From Mycosarcoma maydis (lineage: Eukaryota; Basidiomycota; Ustilaginomycetes; Ustilaginales): a DNA stretch of 64,000 nucleotides. Position 1 is the stretch's first letter; every line of letters begins with the position of its first letter. A program made the translations under genes and the position numbers. The stretch spans positions 1-64,000 of the forward strand of contig NC_026479.1 in NCBI RefSeq assembly GCF_000328475.2, written 5' to 3'. This document shows positions 38,663-48,740 of the stretch, piece after piece. A model generated the notes under the pieces. That model ran no database searches. It was not told the DNA's origin and saw only the letters and a list, made by a program, of their open reading frames with translations.

Positions 38663-41326
38663 TCACAGTGAGGGTATGAAGTTCGCGGGTGACGTTTGCG
38701 CATTGGCACCAGGTGTCGAGCCCCAACTTTGATTGAACCATCCACTCCAGTCGAGGTCGACACTTGACTGCAATAGGGAATTGAGATTGAGCATGTCATC
38801 GAGCGCCGATCCGGTTGTACCTAGAGAAGGGTCAAGGAAAGCGGTAAACGCACCAAGATCGCCTGCAGCTTCCGTCCACTGCGCTTCGTCCTGTGGTCCG
38901 TCGTTGACGCCCCTATCGACGTGCGGTGGCGTACGCTGGCCTGACGCAGCTGCACCGCTTTTGCCCTGCGACGCGGTCGCACTGGATGATGAGGGGAGAA
39001 GATTGTGCATGGCAGCAGCCTCGCGCATAGCAGCCACGATGGCCGGCTCTTCAACACTACCAGGCTGAGACGCGGCAAGCGCCTGTGAGCGTTTATCCCA
39101 TGCCGCCACCATGAGCGCCGCAAGCATAGTACCACGCACTTGCAGCCGATTGTGGTCTTTCTCGTCGGACCATTCTGCATATATGTTTTTCGTGCTACTT
39201 CGTGAACCTGGTGTGCCACTCTGCAACGTACACGTTGAGTTCGCAGCTTCGTTATCTTTGTTCTTGTCGTTTTTCGCGTTTTCCGCGTTTTTCGCGCTAA
39301 TGTCTGGCCGCCAAATGACTGAGCTGCTCTCGATCGCTGACCAAGCTGAATCCACCAATGGTCCAACGGTGTGACGACGCAAGAGGTCCAATAGAACCAC
39401 AAAGGAAAAGAAGGGCAGCTGTTGATAGGTGTACCACTGAAAACAGACAAATCGATCGGATCCTAGCAACTTTGCCGCTTCTTCGACCTGCGCTGTACAG
39501 ATACGAATGATGTCGCCATCATACTCTACATGACGTTGGCTGAGATGCACGAAGAGACGAATTTTTTCGACCCACATGCGGGCGTGATGTTGCGCATATT
39601 GTAGCAAGGTGCTGGATGTGGCCTCCAGACAGCCAAAGTAGCGCTTTGCGATGTAACTTCCAAAGGCATCTACAGCTGACAAACGCCACGCTAAGCTGGA
39701 CGTGTTGTTAGACCTGCCATTTGACTCGATGAGCTGCTTGTAGAAGACCGAAGAGCGGAAGAGATGAGTGCGAAGGTGATGCTCCGGATGCTGTTGCGAC
39801 CACGGTGGGTGAAGTTGGAACTGGGCAATCTCACATCGAAGCAGCAGAAAGAGGCATTCGGTGTTGGGAAGCTCGAGCGAAGCTTGCGGGGCGAGTCCCG
39901 TAGTTGCAATAAGCTGACCCAAATCGGCATCGGAAGCATTTCGAGGCAGAACGGTCGTCGCAGTTGCCAAGGTGGGATTTGATGATATGCCCGACTTTTC
40001 ACAGGCTCGCATGTCGCATGCTAGAATCTCCCACCACAATCGGATGCCTAGCTCCTGGTCCACTGCCTTGATGGGTGGAGTTGCAGAGCTATTCGTCGTC
40101 CGCTTATTGTATAGAGATAGCAGCCTTTGTATCATTCTACCCGCATTCCCCGAACAGATGCCGTAAGCGCGTGGGTCGACGTCCTTAGTAAGGGTTAAAA
40201 GATACAGGATGTAGGCTTGGATGGCTCCAATATGCGAAGATCTCCAGAGCCCGACTCTGCAGAGAGCGGTTTGAGTGTTGCGTCGATACTTCTCCCAGAC
40301 GGCCTTGGCTTTTTGCTCGCCGAAGAGGCGATTGCATTCATCTGGCGTTAGCGTACCGATGGAGATGGTGTATATGGCGAACAAGACGGCGTGATCATGA
40401 GGCATGGCTGAGTCCGGATGAGCAGATATATCGCAAAATCGCTCGCGAACAGTGGGGATGTGGACCACCTTAATGAGAGCATGTATGTTCTGCTCGTAGA
40501 TATGCAGCAATCGAAACATGAGGCTCGGCTCAGGATGGATAAGCGGCTGGCCAGGGCAGTGATCGTCGAGGTTGAAATACTTGGAGCCATCTTGCGGGAA
40601 CATGAGATCGAGGTGCTTGTGAATCACGAGTGTAGACGATACAGCAGTGTCCGAGGCAGAGGCGCCTGATGCTTGAACCGATTGATTGAAAACATCGTCA
40701 AAAACTGCTCGGGCCGTACACAAATACGAAGAAAAAGGGGCAGAATCAGGGTGCCCAGGCGTCCGAGAAGGTTGTGTCGATAGATCAGGGACAGTCTCTA
40801 GAATCGACTCGAGATCTCCGATATTTGAGTCGATGATGGCGGCGCGCGGCGATATTGGAGGAGCTTCGCCTGTCGAGACAGCTGGTAGACCCCTCAGATC
40901 GGCTCGATGTGAATCGAATGATACGCTTGAGTCTGCGGACGAATGTCTTGACTTTTTGCGTGACCTCTTCGAGGAGTCGGCTGCGCGAAAGGATACGCTC
41001 GATAACTCTGTGGGATGCGAAGCATCTTTATCGATACCAGCAATCGTGAGCAGGGTTTCGTACTTTCGAATACGATCGAGAAGCTCCCTTTCGGGAAAAC
41101 GCCGCTTCCTTGGCTTAAGAGGATCCAAAAAAGTTGGTGTGCAGGCAATGCCGCGCGACTGGCACATGGAGCACGGATCCCGCTTGTCGCATTTGCTCTT
41201 GCGTTTCTGGCACTCCTCGCAAGACAGCCTCTGATCTTTTGGACTCCCAGAGCCACCGTCATGCGACTGTGCACTAGATTTCCGGCCTGGCGTCGAGCGA
41301 TTGGATGAGGCACCGGACGCCACCAT
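38663..41326 (-). CDS. Zn2Cys6 fungal transcription factor
   Basis: The predicted protein has 887 residues. A Gal4-type binuclear zinc cluster, C-X2-C-X6-C-X5-C-X2-C-X6-C, uses Cys-36, 39, 46, 52, 55 and 62. A basic linker (KPRKRR) and short coiled coil (about 80-96) for dimerisation follow. The middle region (about 270-600) has the helical look of the fungal-specific transcription factor domain, including RLWWEILACDMRACEKSG. The C-terminus is Ser/Ala-rich and could activate transcription. The ATG at 41326 is preferred; the frame continues 34 codons upstream with leader-like sequence. Targets are unknown. It lies between two MFS transporter genes, and regulators of this class often control adjacent transporters; that link is inference. 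Confidence 0.9.
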   Translation of the reverse strand: MVASGASSNRSTPGRKSSAQSHDGGSGSPKDQRLSCEECQKRKSKCDKRDPCSMCQSRGIACTPTFLDPLKPRKRRFPERELLDRIRKYETLLTIAGIDKDASHPTELSSVSFRAADSSKRSRKKSRHSSADSSVSFDSHRADLRGLPAVSTGEAPPISPRAAIIDSNIGDLESILETVPDLSTQPSRTPGHPDSAPFSSYLCTARAVFDDVFNQSVQASGASASDTAVSSTLVIHKHLDLMFPQDGSKYFNLDDHCPGQPLIHPEPSLMFRLLHIYEQNIHALIKVVHIPTVRERFCDISAHPDSAMPHDHAVLFAIYTISIGTLTPDECNRLFGEQKAKAVWEKYRRNTQTALCRVGLWRSSHIGAIQAYILYLLTLTKDVDPRAYGICSGNAGRMIQRLLSLYNKRTTNSSATPPIKAVDQELGIRLWWEILACDMRACEKSGISSNPTLATATTVLPRNASDADLGQLIATTGLAPQASLELPNTECLFLLLRCEIAQFQLHPPWSQQHPEHHLRTHLFRSSVFYKQLIESNGRSNNTSSLAWRLSAVDAFGSYIAKRYFGCLEATSSTLLQYAQHHARMWVEKIRLFVHLSQRHVEYDGDIIRICTAQVEEAAKLLGSDRFVCFQWYTYQQLPFFSFVVLLDLLRRHTVGPLVDSAWSAIESSSVIWRPDISAKNAENAKNDKNKDNEAANSTCTLQSGTPGSRSSTKNIYAEWSDEKDHNRLQVRGTMLAALMVAAWDKRSQALAASQPGSVEEPAIVAAMREAAAMHNLLPSSSSATASQGKSGAAASGQRTPPHVDRGVNDGPQDEAQWTEAAGDLGAFTAFLDPSLGTTGSALDDMLNLNSLLQSSVDLDWSGWFNQSWGSTPGANAQTSPANFIPSL

Positions 41327-41623
41327 CGTATCGAGCAGCCTGATGTCTGATGTGCAACAAAAAGGCCACTGAGTACGGTGAAGGTATACAATGCAAGAAC
41401 GAGTGGTGCCGGTCCTAAGCAATGGCAAAACTGCGGCTGTCTGCTACGTAGGACAGGAGCCTAGATTGACCATTCAGCTTAGCTCTTGAAAGTCTGCATT
41501 GCCTGGTCACATGACCTGCTGACGAGGTCAGGTGGCATCGATATTACCCAAACCTCCTGAGGGCCGAGGCCAGCAATACCTCAGCAAGGGTAGTTTGCGA
41601 GAACTCGTTGAGCGCCGAATCGC

Positions 41624-41655
41624 GAATGAATCACGAATGAATCACTAATGAATGG
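41624..41655 (+). repeat. 11-base tandem repeat built on the intergenic 10-mer
   Basis: GAATGAATCAC occurs twice in a row and is followed by a partial, altered third unit (taatgaatgg). One AATCACGAAT spans the junction at 41629. Confidence 0.65.
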
Positions 41656-42285
41656 TTTGTGCGGAGTGATAGATGTGATTTAGCGCAGATCCAAAACGTT
41701 CAAAGGCAGCAAACCGTCAGGAAATCGGATGATACAAGAGTCCGAGGACCCTTCAAAAGCCCGTGTACAGCTAGACAACTTTCTGTCTGTCTTGACACAT
41801 AAAAACTATTCCGACAGTTTGTGGTAACTTAAAGAGTCTGTGCCAATCACGAATCGCAATTGTTGAGAATATTTAAATCGTGAATTGCTTATCCTAAAAT
41901 ACAGTATTATAAACTCACGTGAAACCATCACGGATACTTTTGACTTGGCTTTTCCGCCGGGAACTGCCGCAAAGATCCCCACACGTGAGGAGCGCACCAC
42001 TTCTTGACAGCGGGCGATAGAAGCGTCCGAACGACGCGTGGACAGTGACGAAGAATCCGCCGTGTGTATCTATTTTTCTACTAAGGCTGGTTTGAAGGCT
42101 GGGTTAGAATTCGTTGGACAAGCGTCAAACGTGACTCGCATTTGAGTCGAGCAATGCTCGTTTCACCACCCTGCTCCGCGGCAATGACTTGCTCTAATCC
42201 ATTACTTCGAGTGTCTTGATGTTATTGGCCATGAGGGACAGCTTAGGACAAGTAACCAGGGAGCGGCTTGAGCGGACTCGATGCG

Positions 42286-42292
42286 TATATAG
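42286..42292 (+). promoter_or_regulatory. TATA box of the DHA2 transporter gene
   Basis: TATATAG lies about 97 bases upstream of the ATG at 42389, which has a favourable CCATGG context. Confidence 0.5.
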
Positions 42293-42388
42293 TGGGCCGC
42301 CCTTCTTGGTCGATGTCGGGTTGCCTTCACTCAGAAATCCAATCCCCCAACCCCCTTCCCTTGATCGATCTCGATCTACGATCCCTCC

Positions 42389-44143
42389 ATGGTGCTTTCG
42401 TCGACCAAGGCAGCCATGACGACCTACGGCCCTGAAAAGCAGCAGTCGTTTGCTGCTGGTCGTTCATCTTCGACCTCTAGCCAAGCCGGCACGAAAGAGC
42501 CGATCTCTACACCTCTTGTCGACGTGTCAGCCGATGAGTCGCTCTCAAGACTCAAGATTCACCTTATACTCATCAATACGGGTATGCTGATGTTCCTCGT
42601 GGCTTTAGATAAAACCATCATAGGCGTTGCAATCCCAGCCATCTCAAACGAGTTCCGTTCGCTCGGTGATGTCGGCTGGTACGGCTCAGCATACATGGCT
42701 TCTACAGCTGCCATGCAACTCGTGTGGGGTCGCATTTACAAGGCCAATCCAGTCAAGCCTGTCTTCCTCACCGCCGTTCTCATCTTTGAGGTGGGTTCAG
42801 CCATATGCGGTGCAGCGCCAAGCTCCAATGCTTTCATCGTTGGGAGGGCGATTGCAGGGGCTGGGGGCGCAGGTATCACCAATGGCCTCATTTCGATCGT
42901 AATGTCCATCGTTCCACTAGAGAAGCGAGCCACGATTCAGGCCGCGCTTGGTGCCGTGTTTGGTGTGGCATCTGCATTGGGCCCTCTGCTGGGCGGAGCT
43001 TTTACCACCAACGTCTCTTGGCGCTGGTGCTTCTACATTAATCTTCCGTTCGCTGTCGTCGCCGTCCTTCCGGTCATTTTCCTTCTCGATGGTAAGAACA
43101 CGGCTGACAAGGGCAAGACGATGCTTCCATTCAAACAGCAAGTTCGGCAAATCGATCCAATCGGAGTCATCTTGGTGCTCGGCAGTGTCATCTCGTTGGT
43201 GCTTGCGCTGCAGTTTGGTGGCAAAGCCTCGTCCACAACCACACTCAACTCTTGGAACACGCCTCGGGTGATTGCGCTTTTGGTAGTATTTGCCGTGACT
43301 TTGCTTGCCTTTCTTGGATGGCAAGTGTACATGCAGGACCGTGCCCTCTTGCCTCCTAAGGTATTTGTCGAAAGGTCGGTACTTGGGTCCTTCTGGTACA
43401 TGTGGTTTATCGCCGCATCAATGACGGTCGTTTTCTATTATGTTCCCGTCTGGTTTCAAGTCGTGCGAGGTCAAACACCCATCAAGAGTAGTTACAGTAC
43501 GCTCGCCTCGATCACACCCTTTTGCGTGTCGAGCATCATTGGTGGCATTATCACCAAAAAGACAGGATACTATGCACCACCGATGCTCGTACCGCCCATC
43601 GTGGGCTCGATTGGTGCGGGACTGATCACTACATGGTCGTCGACAACGTCTGAGGCAAAATGGGCTGGATATCAAGTACTTTACGGTCTCGGCATGGGAA
43701 TCGGTTTCACCGGAACTTCGCTCGCGGTGCAGGCCGCACTCGCACCGCAAGACGTTCCGCTCGGCATTGCTGCCGTGTTTTTTGCGCGCGAAATGGGCAG
43801 TGCCATCTTTGTTGCCGCGGCAGAGAATCTGCTCTCCGCTCGGCTGGTCAAGGGCCTCGCACAAATCCCGGAGCTGCATGGACGAGCTGCGCAGCTGGCA
43901 CAGGCTGGCGCTTCGGAGATCCGACATGCCGTCCAAGGCTCGGGTGCACAGGTGCTTGAGCAGGTGATCAACGCCTTCGATGCTGCCCTACGCAACGTAT
44001 GGTACTTGACGCTGGGGCTGACAGTAGTGACGATTCTACCCCTCTTCTTAATTGAATGGCTCAACCTCAACACGGTGGCCAAGCAGCGCTCCGAGGAAGC
44101 CCAGGCTGCCCAGAAGGAAGTCGCAAAGGTCGAGGAAGCCTGA
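42389..44143 (+). CDS. DHA2-family MFS multidrug/toxin efflux transporter
   Basis: The predicted protein has 584 residues with about 14 membrane spans after a polar, Ser-rich ~50-residue tail. Family marks are LDKTIIGVAIPAI in the first span, the antiporter motif C region GAVFGVASALGPLLGG in the fifth, and WRWCFYINLPF just after it, all typical of the 14-spanner drug:H+ antiporters (DHA2). Such proteins export drugs, fungal metabolites or siderophores at the plasma membrane. The substrate is unknown. It is divergent from the Zn2Cys6 regulator, an arrangement often seen for regulated efflux pumps, though nothing here proves control. A second ATG ten codons in is an alternative start. Confidence 0.92.
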   Translation: MVLSSTKAAMTTYGPEKQQSFAAGRSSSTSSQAGTKEPISTPLVDVSADESLSRLKIHLILINTGMLMFLVALDKTIIGVAIPAISNEFRSLGDVGWYGSAYMASTAAMQLVWGRIYKANPVKPVFLTAVLIFEVGSAICGAAPSSNAFIVGRAIAGAGGAGITNGLISIVMSIVPLEKRATIQAALGAVFGVASALGPLLGGAFTTNVSWRWCFYINLPFAVVAVLPVIFLLDGKNTADKGKTMLPFKQQVRQIDPIGVILVLGSVISLVLALQFGGKASSTTTLNSWNTPRVIALLVVFAVTLLAFLGWQVYMQDRALLPPKVFVERSVLGSFWYMWFIAASMTVVFYYVPVWFQVVRGQTPIKSSYSTLASITPFCVSSIIGGIITKKTGYYAPPMLVPPIVGSIGAGLITTWSSTTSEAKWAGYQVLYGLGMGIGFTGTSLAVQAALAPQDVPLGIAAVFFAREMGSAIFVAAAENLLSARLVKGLAQIPELHGRAAQLAQAGASEIRHAVQGSGAQVLEQVINAFDAALRNVWYLTLGLTVVTILPLFLIEWLNLNTVAKQRSEEAQAAQKEVAKVEEA

Positions 44144-44270
44144 ATGCCTGTTTTCCTGTCAGCACCGTTGAACTGTAGATGCACCATTCTGCCCTTGTCA
44201 TAGTCCGGAAGTGTTCTAAGCCATGTTTAAGGCTTCGTACCATAAGAGTATACGCAGGTGTTGGCACAAT

Positions 44271-44603
44271 CTAAAGCTGCCGCGTGCCACGAAGTTTGTT
44301 GGCGGATCCATCTGATGAAGCACCGGCCAAGGTCCATTGCCCCTGCATCTGCTTGAGAAAGCGATGGCCTTGCATGAGGAGACCTTTGATCTGTTCGAGA
44401 TCGGTCTCGTGTCGGAAGCGATGGACATCGTCACGGAAGAATTGAATCGTCTCCCATCGAGCTTCCGGATGTGGAATGTCTCTTGTGGCGCGAACGTATT
44501 TGCGATACAGGGAGAGCGTTCGCGATCGCATGAGAAAATGCTCTAGGGTGAGGTGGCTCGACCGGAGGTCAGCCCGAGCGTTCCTGGACAAAGTGGCGAT
44601 CAT
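44271..44603 (-). CDS. LYR-motif mitochondrial protein, LYRM2-like
   Basis: The predicted protein has 110 residues. After a short Arg-rich N-terminus comes LTLEHFLMRSRTLSLYRKYVR, with the LYR tripeptide at 32-34 and the downstream conserved Phe at 56. The C-terminal GLLMQGHRFLKQM resembles LYRM2 of animals. LYR proteins are small mitochondrial helical proteins that bind acyl-ACP and help assemble respiratory complexes or hand over Fe-S clusters; LYRM2 has been linked to complex I. The whole chain is one compact helical domain, of normal family length. It is intronless and converges on the DHA2 transporter with a 127-base gap. Confidence 0.82.
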   Translation of the reverse strand: MIATLSRNARADLRSSHLTLEHFLMRSRTLSLYRKYVRATRDIPHPEARWETIQFFRDDVHRFRHETDLEQIKGLLMQGHRFLKQMQGQWTLAGASSDGSANKLRGTRQL

Positions 44604-45636
44604 GATTCGAAGTTCAGATGATCCGGACGTAGAGAGATCGTCCCAGGTCGTCAGCGAATGCTTGCGTGATGGCGGGACTTTGATTGAATCGAGTCTATAA
44701 GTTCATCATGATGCCGCCTTCTTCTTTAATCGTGAATACTCTTGCCACCACCAAAGTCCGACATCCGAGAAACTTGGCTCCACCTGAGATTTCAGGTCAC
44801 GAGTAACTTACGTAGTTATTTCACGTTTCCATCGACGTCGGTGTTCAAGTTTGCCTGCACGCAGTATTGTGGATCGTCGAATCCACGAGGTTGACAAAGA
44901 GCATTCTGGCCACACATCTGGACTTTGAGCGTAGAGTCAAACTCCCCGGCCATCCTGACCACTCAAGGCGGTCTGGCTACGAAGCAAATCCCTGAAAACC
45001 AGGTGCCTCTCTCTGCTGCGTAATGCTTGTTCCCACGTCGCTGTTCAACGGAACCATGTCTACAGACTCTCCTGTGATCTGACTGATACTTTTGTAGATC
45101 GTGGATACTCCTGTGCGCGTTTGTATAAACAGTGCCAACAGCCGCCTTGACACAAGACTGGACACCGCTGAAACAAATCAAGCGAAGACACAAACGCGTC
45201 TGTGTCAAACCAATCATGAATAACTAACTAGTGGTGAACATACAGTACAATCATGAATAAAATCAAACAAGGAATGCTGGTCACAAAAGTCACCTGTAAT
45301 ATGTGATGTCACCGTGTCGCGTGCAGCGATGCGCAACACAGCCTCCAAAAGAAAGAGAGTGTGTGTGATGCTTGGCAGAATATCACATACCACACATCTT
45401 CCAGGCTCGTTCTCTCCTCTCTCTGTGTCTCTTCTCACTTGCATTTTCGGCGTAAGCGCTGGATTAAAGTATACTAACTCGTGACAGTAACAAGTCGAGT
45501 TGCATGCAACAGCAGAAGGTAGGTAGGTAGGACGCAATCCTAGCTCAAACAATCCAAGCTCGAACACCATTGTCACATTCGATGTGATCGCAGCCAAAAA
45601 AAAAAAAAACTTATTGCTCTGGACCCACCAGCCGCT
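44604..45636. other. divergent intergenic region, 1.0 kb
   Basis: This lies upstream of both the LYRM2-like and Bzz1 genes. It contains AATCGTGAAT at 44728, relaxed variants near 45210 and 45253, and a 14-base poly(A) run at 45596-45609 ending 27 bases before the Bzz1 ATG. No gene is seen. Confidence 0.6.
45596..45609 (+). promoter_or_regulatory. poly(dA) tract just upstream of the Bzz1 start
   Basis: Fourteen consecutive A residues lie in the presumed leader or core promoter. Such tracts disfavour nucleosomes and, in an mRNA leader, can bind poly(A)-binding protein. The role here is inference. Confidence 0.35.
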
Positions 45637-47631
45637 ATGAGCGACTCAGCTGCTAACTTTGGTCATCAATTACCGGACCAACTGCCGACCATCGCTGCAG
45701 CTCTCTCGGCGCAGCTGGCTTTGGAGAACGATGTAGCCTCTTTTCTAGCGGAGCGCGCCGCTCTCGAACGCGAATATGCCGCCAAACTTCAATCACTCAT
45801 CCGCAAGTATCGCGACAAGAAAGCCAAGAAGGACCAGGACATCTCGGTCGGTCCTACACCAACCATCGAATGGAAGCATACCCAATCCACTCTAGGAACT
45901 CACATCACAAATATTTACTCAGTCAACGATGCTACTGCCGCCGACCACAGCAACCTCGCTTCCGTACTCGATCAACTCTCGAACAAGATGAACACGAGCA
46001 CCAAGTCGCGCGAGGAGCTTCGCCGCAAACACACCGTCTATGCCAGCAAGCTCCTCTCGGACCGCGAAAGAATGTATTCGGACAAGGACAAGGCAAAGTC
46101 GAAGTACGATGAGCTCTGTCGAGAGCTTGACTCACAAAGACAGAAACGTGAAAAGGCAGCTGCAGGAGACCGACATGCGGATCGTGCTGCCAAGGCCTTC
46201 CAATCTGCCGAGATGGACATGTGGAATGGCAAGAACAGCTATCTCATTCAGATTGCCGTCTCCAACCGTGCTAAAGAGCGTTTCTACCGCACCGATTTAC
46301 CTGCTGTACAGAACAGCTTGCAATCTCTATGGGTGCTGTCAACTCGTCATTTCGTCGCGTGTACCTCTCAAGCGCAGGCCGCTGTAGCTGCCCACCACGA
46401 ATCGGTAGCCAAGAAGCATCGTGACTTGGAAGCGAAAGCAGCACATGTCGACCCTACACAAGATCAGATGCTCTTCGTCGAGCACAACCAACAACGATGG
46501 CAAGAACCCAGTGGATGGTCATTCGAGCCGTGCGTCGGGTTCTTTGATACATCTGAAATGTCGACAGAACCTTCTGCTGTCACATTCTTGCAGAATCGAC
46601 TGATGCGTTGCAGGAGCCGCATCGCCGAACTCGAGCCTCTGCTTATAGCAAAGGCAAAGGAGGTCGACGGGCTCCACAACCTGTGCGATGCCTACCAGAA
46701 GCAACCAGACCTTGGCAATCCAGATGAGGTGATGGACAATCTCTTTGAAGCCACACGCACACTTTACGGATTTGAAATCGAGCTGCACGATTTGGAGGCC
46801 GAAGTGGACACTATTATCGCCAACATCGGCGAAAATCAAGGGCAAGCACGGCCGCATCGCTTCAAGCCAGCTTCATTCGGCATTCCCACCACGTGCCACT
46901 TTTGCCGAGACAAGATTTGGGGACTTTCCAAACAGGGCTCGGTATGTAAGCCATGCGGCTACACAGTGCATCAAAAGTGCGAGATGAAGGTGCCAGCAGA
47001 GTGCAAAGCGGCTCCAGGTGGCGGAGTGGCGGCAGGCACCGACTCTCCACGTGCTTCTGTTTCGTTGAGCAGATCGAATCGCTCTAGTGCCATATTCGAT
47101 GGAAAGCTGGACAGGAGCGCCAGCACGGAAGGAGCATCAGCCTCATCAAAGCTTTCTTCGGCTCTGACAGGATCGGACAGCAGCACACAAAGTCCCGTCG
47201 GCAAAGTCATATACGATTTCGAGGCGTCTAGTCCATTCGAACTGAGCGTAATCGAGGGCGAGCAGGTCGAATTGCTCGAGGACGACGTCGAAGGCACGGG
47301 CTGGATCCAGGTTCGTGCAGGCGCAGGCAGAGAAGGTCTTGTGCCTACATCATATTGCGAGTTTGAAAATGCCGCCACTGGGGCAATGGCGGCATTGCAG
47401 GACGTTGGATACAAAGGCGGCCAGGGATCAACAGTGGCAGCTCAAGGATGTGGTCGATTCGTCAAGGCGCTGTACGAATATGCGGCACAAGGGGACGACG
47501 AGCACTCACTCGCGACCAACGAGCAACTCGAGCTATCTGCCGTCGGGATGAGCTATGCAGATGGATGGTGTCAAGTCGTCAAAGATGGCCGCACGGGGAT
47601 CGTGCCGTCCAACTACGTAGAGCAGGTCTAG
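45637..47631 (+). CDS. BZZ1: F-BAR, C1 and double-SH3 protein, Bzz1 homologue
   Basis: The predicted protein has 664 residues. An FCH/F-BAR domain with long coiled coils fills about 5-290, and a further helical segment runs 310-400. A C1-type zinc domain spans His-407 to Cys-456 (HRFKPASFG…CHFC…CKPC…HQKC…C). Two SH3 domains lie at about 525-580 (VIYDFEAS…) and 607-664 (VKALYEYAA…, ending PSNYVEQV). Bzz1 binds membranes and Las17/WASP and helps switch on Arp2/3 actin assembly at endocytic patches. The domain order equals that of ascomycete and basidiomycete Bzz1. It is intronless and converges on the FHA protein gene with 44 bases between stop codons. Confidence 0.94.
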   Translation: MSDSAANFGHQLPDQLPTIAAALSAQLALENDVASFLAERAALEREYAAKLQSLIRKYRDKKAKKDQDISVGPTPTIEWKHTQSTLGTHITNIYSVNDATAADHSNLASVLDQLSNKMNTSTKSREELRRKHTVYASKLLSDRERMYSDKDKAKSKYDELCRELDSQRQKREKAAAGDRHADRAAKAFQSAEMDMWNGKNSYLIQIAVSNRAKERFYRTDLPAVQNSLQSLWVLSTRHFVACTSQAQAAVAAHHESVAKKHRDLEAKAAHVDPTQDQMLFVEHNQQRWQEPSGWSFEPCVGFFDTSEMSTEPSAVTFLQNRLMRCRSRIAELEPLLIAKAKEVDGLHNLCDAYQKQPDLGNPDEVMDNLFEATRTLYGFEIELHDLEAEVDTIIANIGENQGQARPHRFKPASFGIPTTCHFCRDKIWGLSKQGSVCKPCGYTVHQKCEMKVPAECKAAPGGGVAAGTDSPRASVSLSRSNRSSAIFDGKLDRSASTEGASASSKLSSALTGSDSSTQSPVGKVIYDFEASSPFELSVIEGEQVELLEDDVEGTGWIQVRAGAGREGLVPTSYCEFENAATGAMAALQDVGYKGGQGSTVAAQGCGRFVKALYEYAAQGDDEHSLATNEQLELSAVGMSYADGWCQVVKDGRTGIVPSNYVEQV

Positions 47632-47675
47632 TGGTGCATCAACTAGGTTTGCAATCCACATCATCGCGTCCTCGC

Positions 47676-48740
47676 TCACGCCGAAGACTCGTCGAGCAAG
47701 ACGTACTCTCTTGTGCTTGCGCCAAATGTGAGCGTATCCCCTGTCCTGAGCTGGTAGTATCTGGAGGTGGGAATCTCTTTGTCGTTGACATATGAACCGT
47801 TAATCGACTCCAGGTCGATCAAGTAGGGTTGGATGCGCTTCTTCTTGTCTCCAAAATCGTTGGTTGTGATGGTCTGACGAAACTGCAGAACGGCGTGTTG
47901 TTTGGAGCACGACTCGTGGTCAAGTGGTATGTCGACAACAGTTCGATCGCGTCCAAGCAGATAAGCAGACTGAGCACCAAGATGGAGCACATGTTGCTCC
48001 TTACCGTCTTTGAAGCAATACAGGCGCCACGCAGTTTTGGGCTTGTGTGCTTCTGGCGGTTCATGGTACTTGAGCACGATTCCATTGTGCGTGTTGGATT
48101 CAGCCGCAAGCAGTCCCGAGGGAGCAAAGTTAGGAGCGTCGTTCTCTGCATCTTCTTCTGCAAATGGCTCTGTGGTCGCAGGGACAGGTGGCGAAGATGG
48201 GCGTGGCGGTATGCGATCGCTTGAGCTAGTCGCTTGTGGCAACGGTGATCGCATTCGTGATGAAGAATGTCGGTGTTTACGCTCGTCGCGATCGCGAACG
48301 GAGTCTCTTGAATCCCTAGTCTGATGACAGGGTGAAGTGCGGTGGCTGCGCGCTTGGTGGGTGTTTTGTGGGTCCATGGAGCTCCCTGCTTTGTATGAAG
48401 AACGCCGTTCGCTGTCGTCAGGTTGTGGTCGACGCCTCTTGCTGTCTCTGCCTTGGTCTGTGCGGTGTCGATGTGAGCTGGACCCCAACTGTGGACTGTC
48501 CCCTTCAGCTTCTCTATGCCTGCTTGACTTGTGACCATGCCTGTTCTCACGTGCAACTCTATCGCGGTCTTGCCTGTGTGAATGTGACTTTCTCTCTCGA
48601 CGCTCATAGCTATGACGGTCCCTGTCTCGTCTGCTGCTATGTGACGGACTTGATTCGCGAAGCGGCGATGAGGACCTCCTGTCTTTTCGGCAAGACTCTT
48701 CGCCCTTCGAGCTGGTTGCCTGCATCCTCGACTCGGACAT
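47676..48740 (-). CDS. FHA-domain splicing factor, SNIP1/Pml1-like
   Basis: The predicted protein has 354 residues from the ATG at 48740 (upstream codons lack an ATG). The first ~190 are Arg/Ser/His/Asp-rich, like an RS domain. The rest is an FHA domain: LLGRD at 261-265, SKQHA at 279-283 and NGS at 314-316 are the phosphothreonine-binding landmarks. This combination is found in human SNIP1 and, with a shorter N-terminus, yeast Pml1, a member of the RES complex that retains unspliced pre-mRNA in the nucleus and promotes splicing. Nuclear location is expected. The match around AWRLYCFKDGK also fits that group. No intron is needed. Confidence 0.88.
   Translation of the reverse strand: MSESRMQATSSKGEESCRKDRRSSSPLRESSPSHSSRRDRDRHSYERRERKSHSHRQDRDRVARENRHGHKSSRHREAEGDSPQLGSSSHRHRTDQGRDSKRRRPQPDDSERRSSYKAGSSMDPQNTHQARSHRTSPCHQTRDSRDSVRDRDERKHRHSSSRMRSPLPQATSSSDRIPPRPSSPPVPATTEPFAEEDAENDAPNFAPSGLLAAESNTHNGIVLKYHEPPEAHKPKTAWRLYCFKDGKEQHVLHLGAQSAYLLGRDRTVVDIPLDHESCSKQHAVLQFRQTITTNDFGDKKKRIQPYLIDLESINGSYVNDKEIPTSRYYQLRTGDTLTFGASTREYVLLDESSA

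Larger units (their letters stand above)
41327..42388. other. divergent intergenic region, 1.1 kb
   Basis: This is the shared upstream region of the Zn2Cys6 regulator and the DHA2 transporter. It has TCGTGA 10-mers at 41629, 41845 and 41876, an 11-base tandem at 41624-41655 and a TATA box. No gene is seen. Confidence 0.6.
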
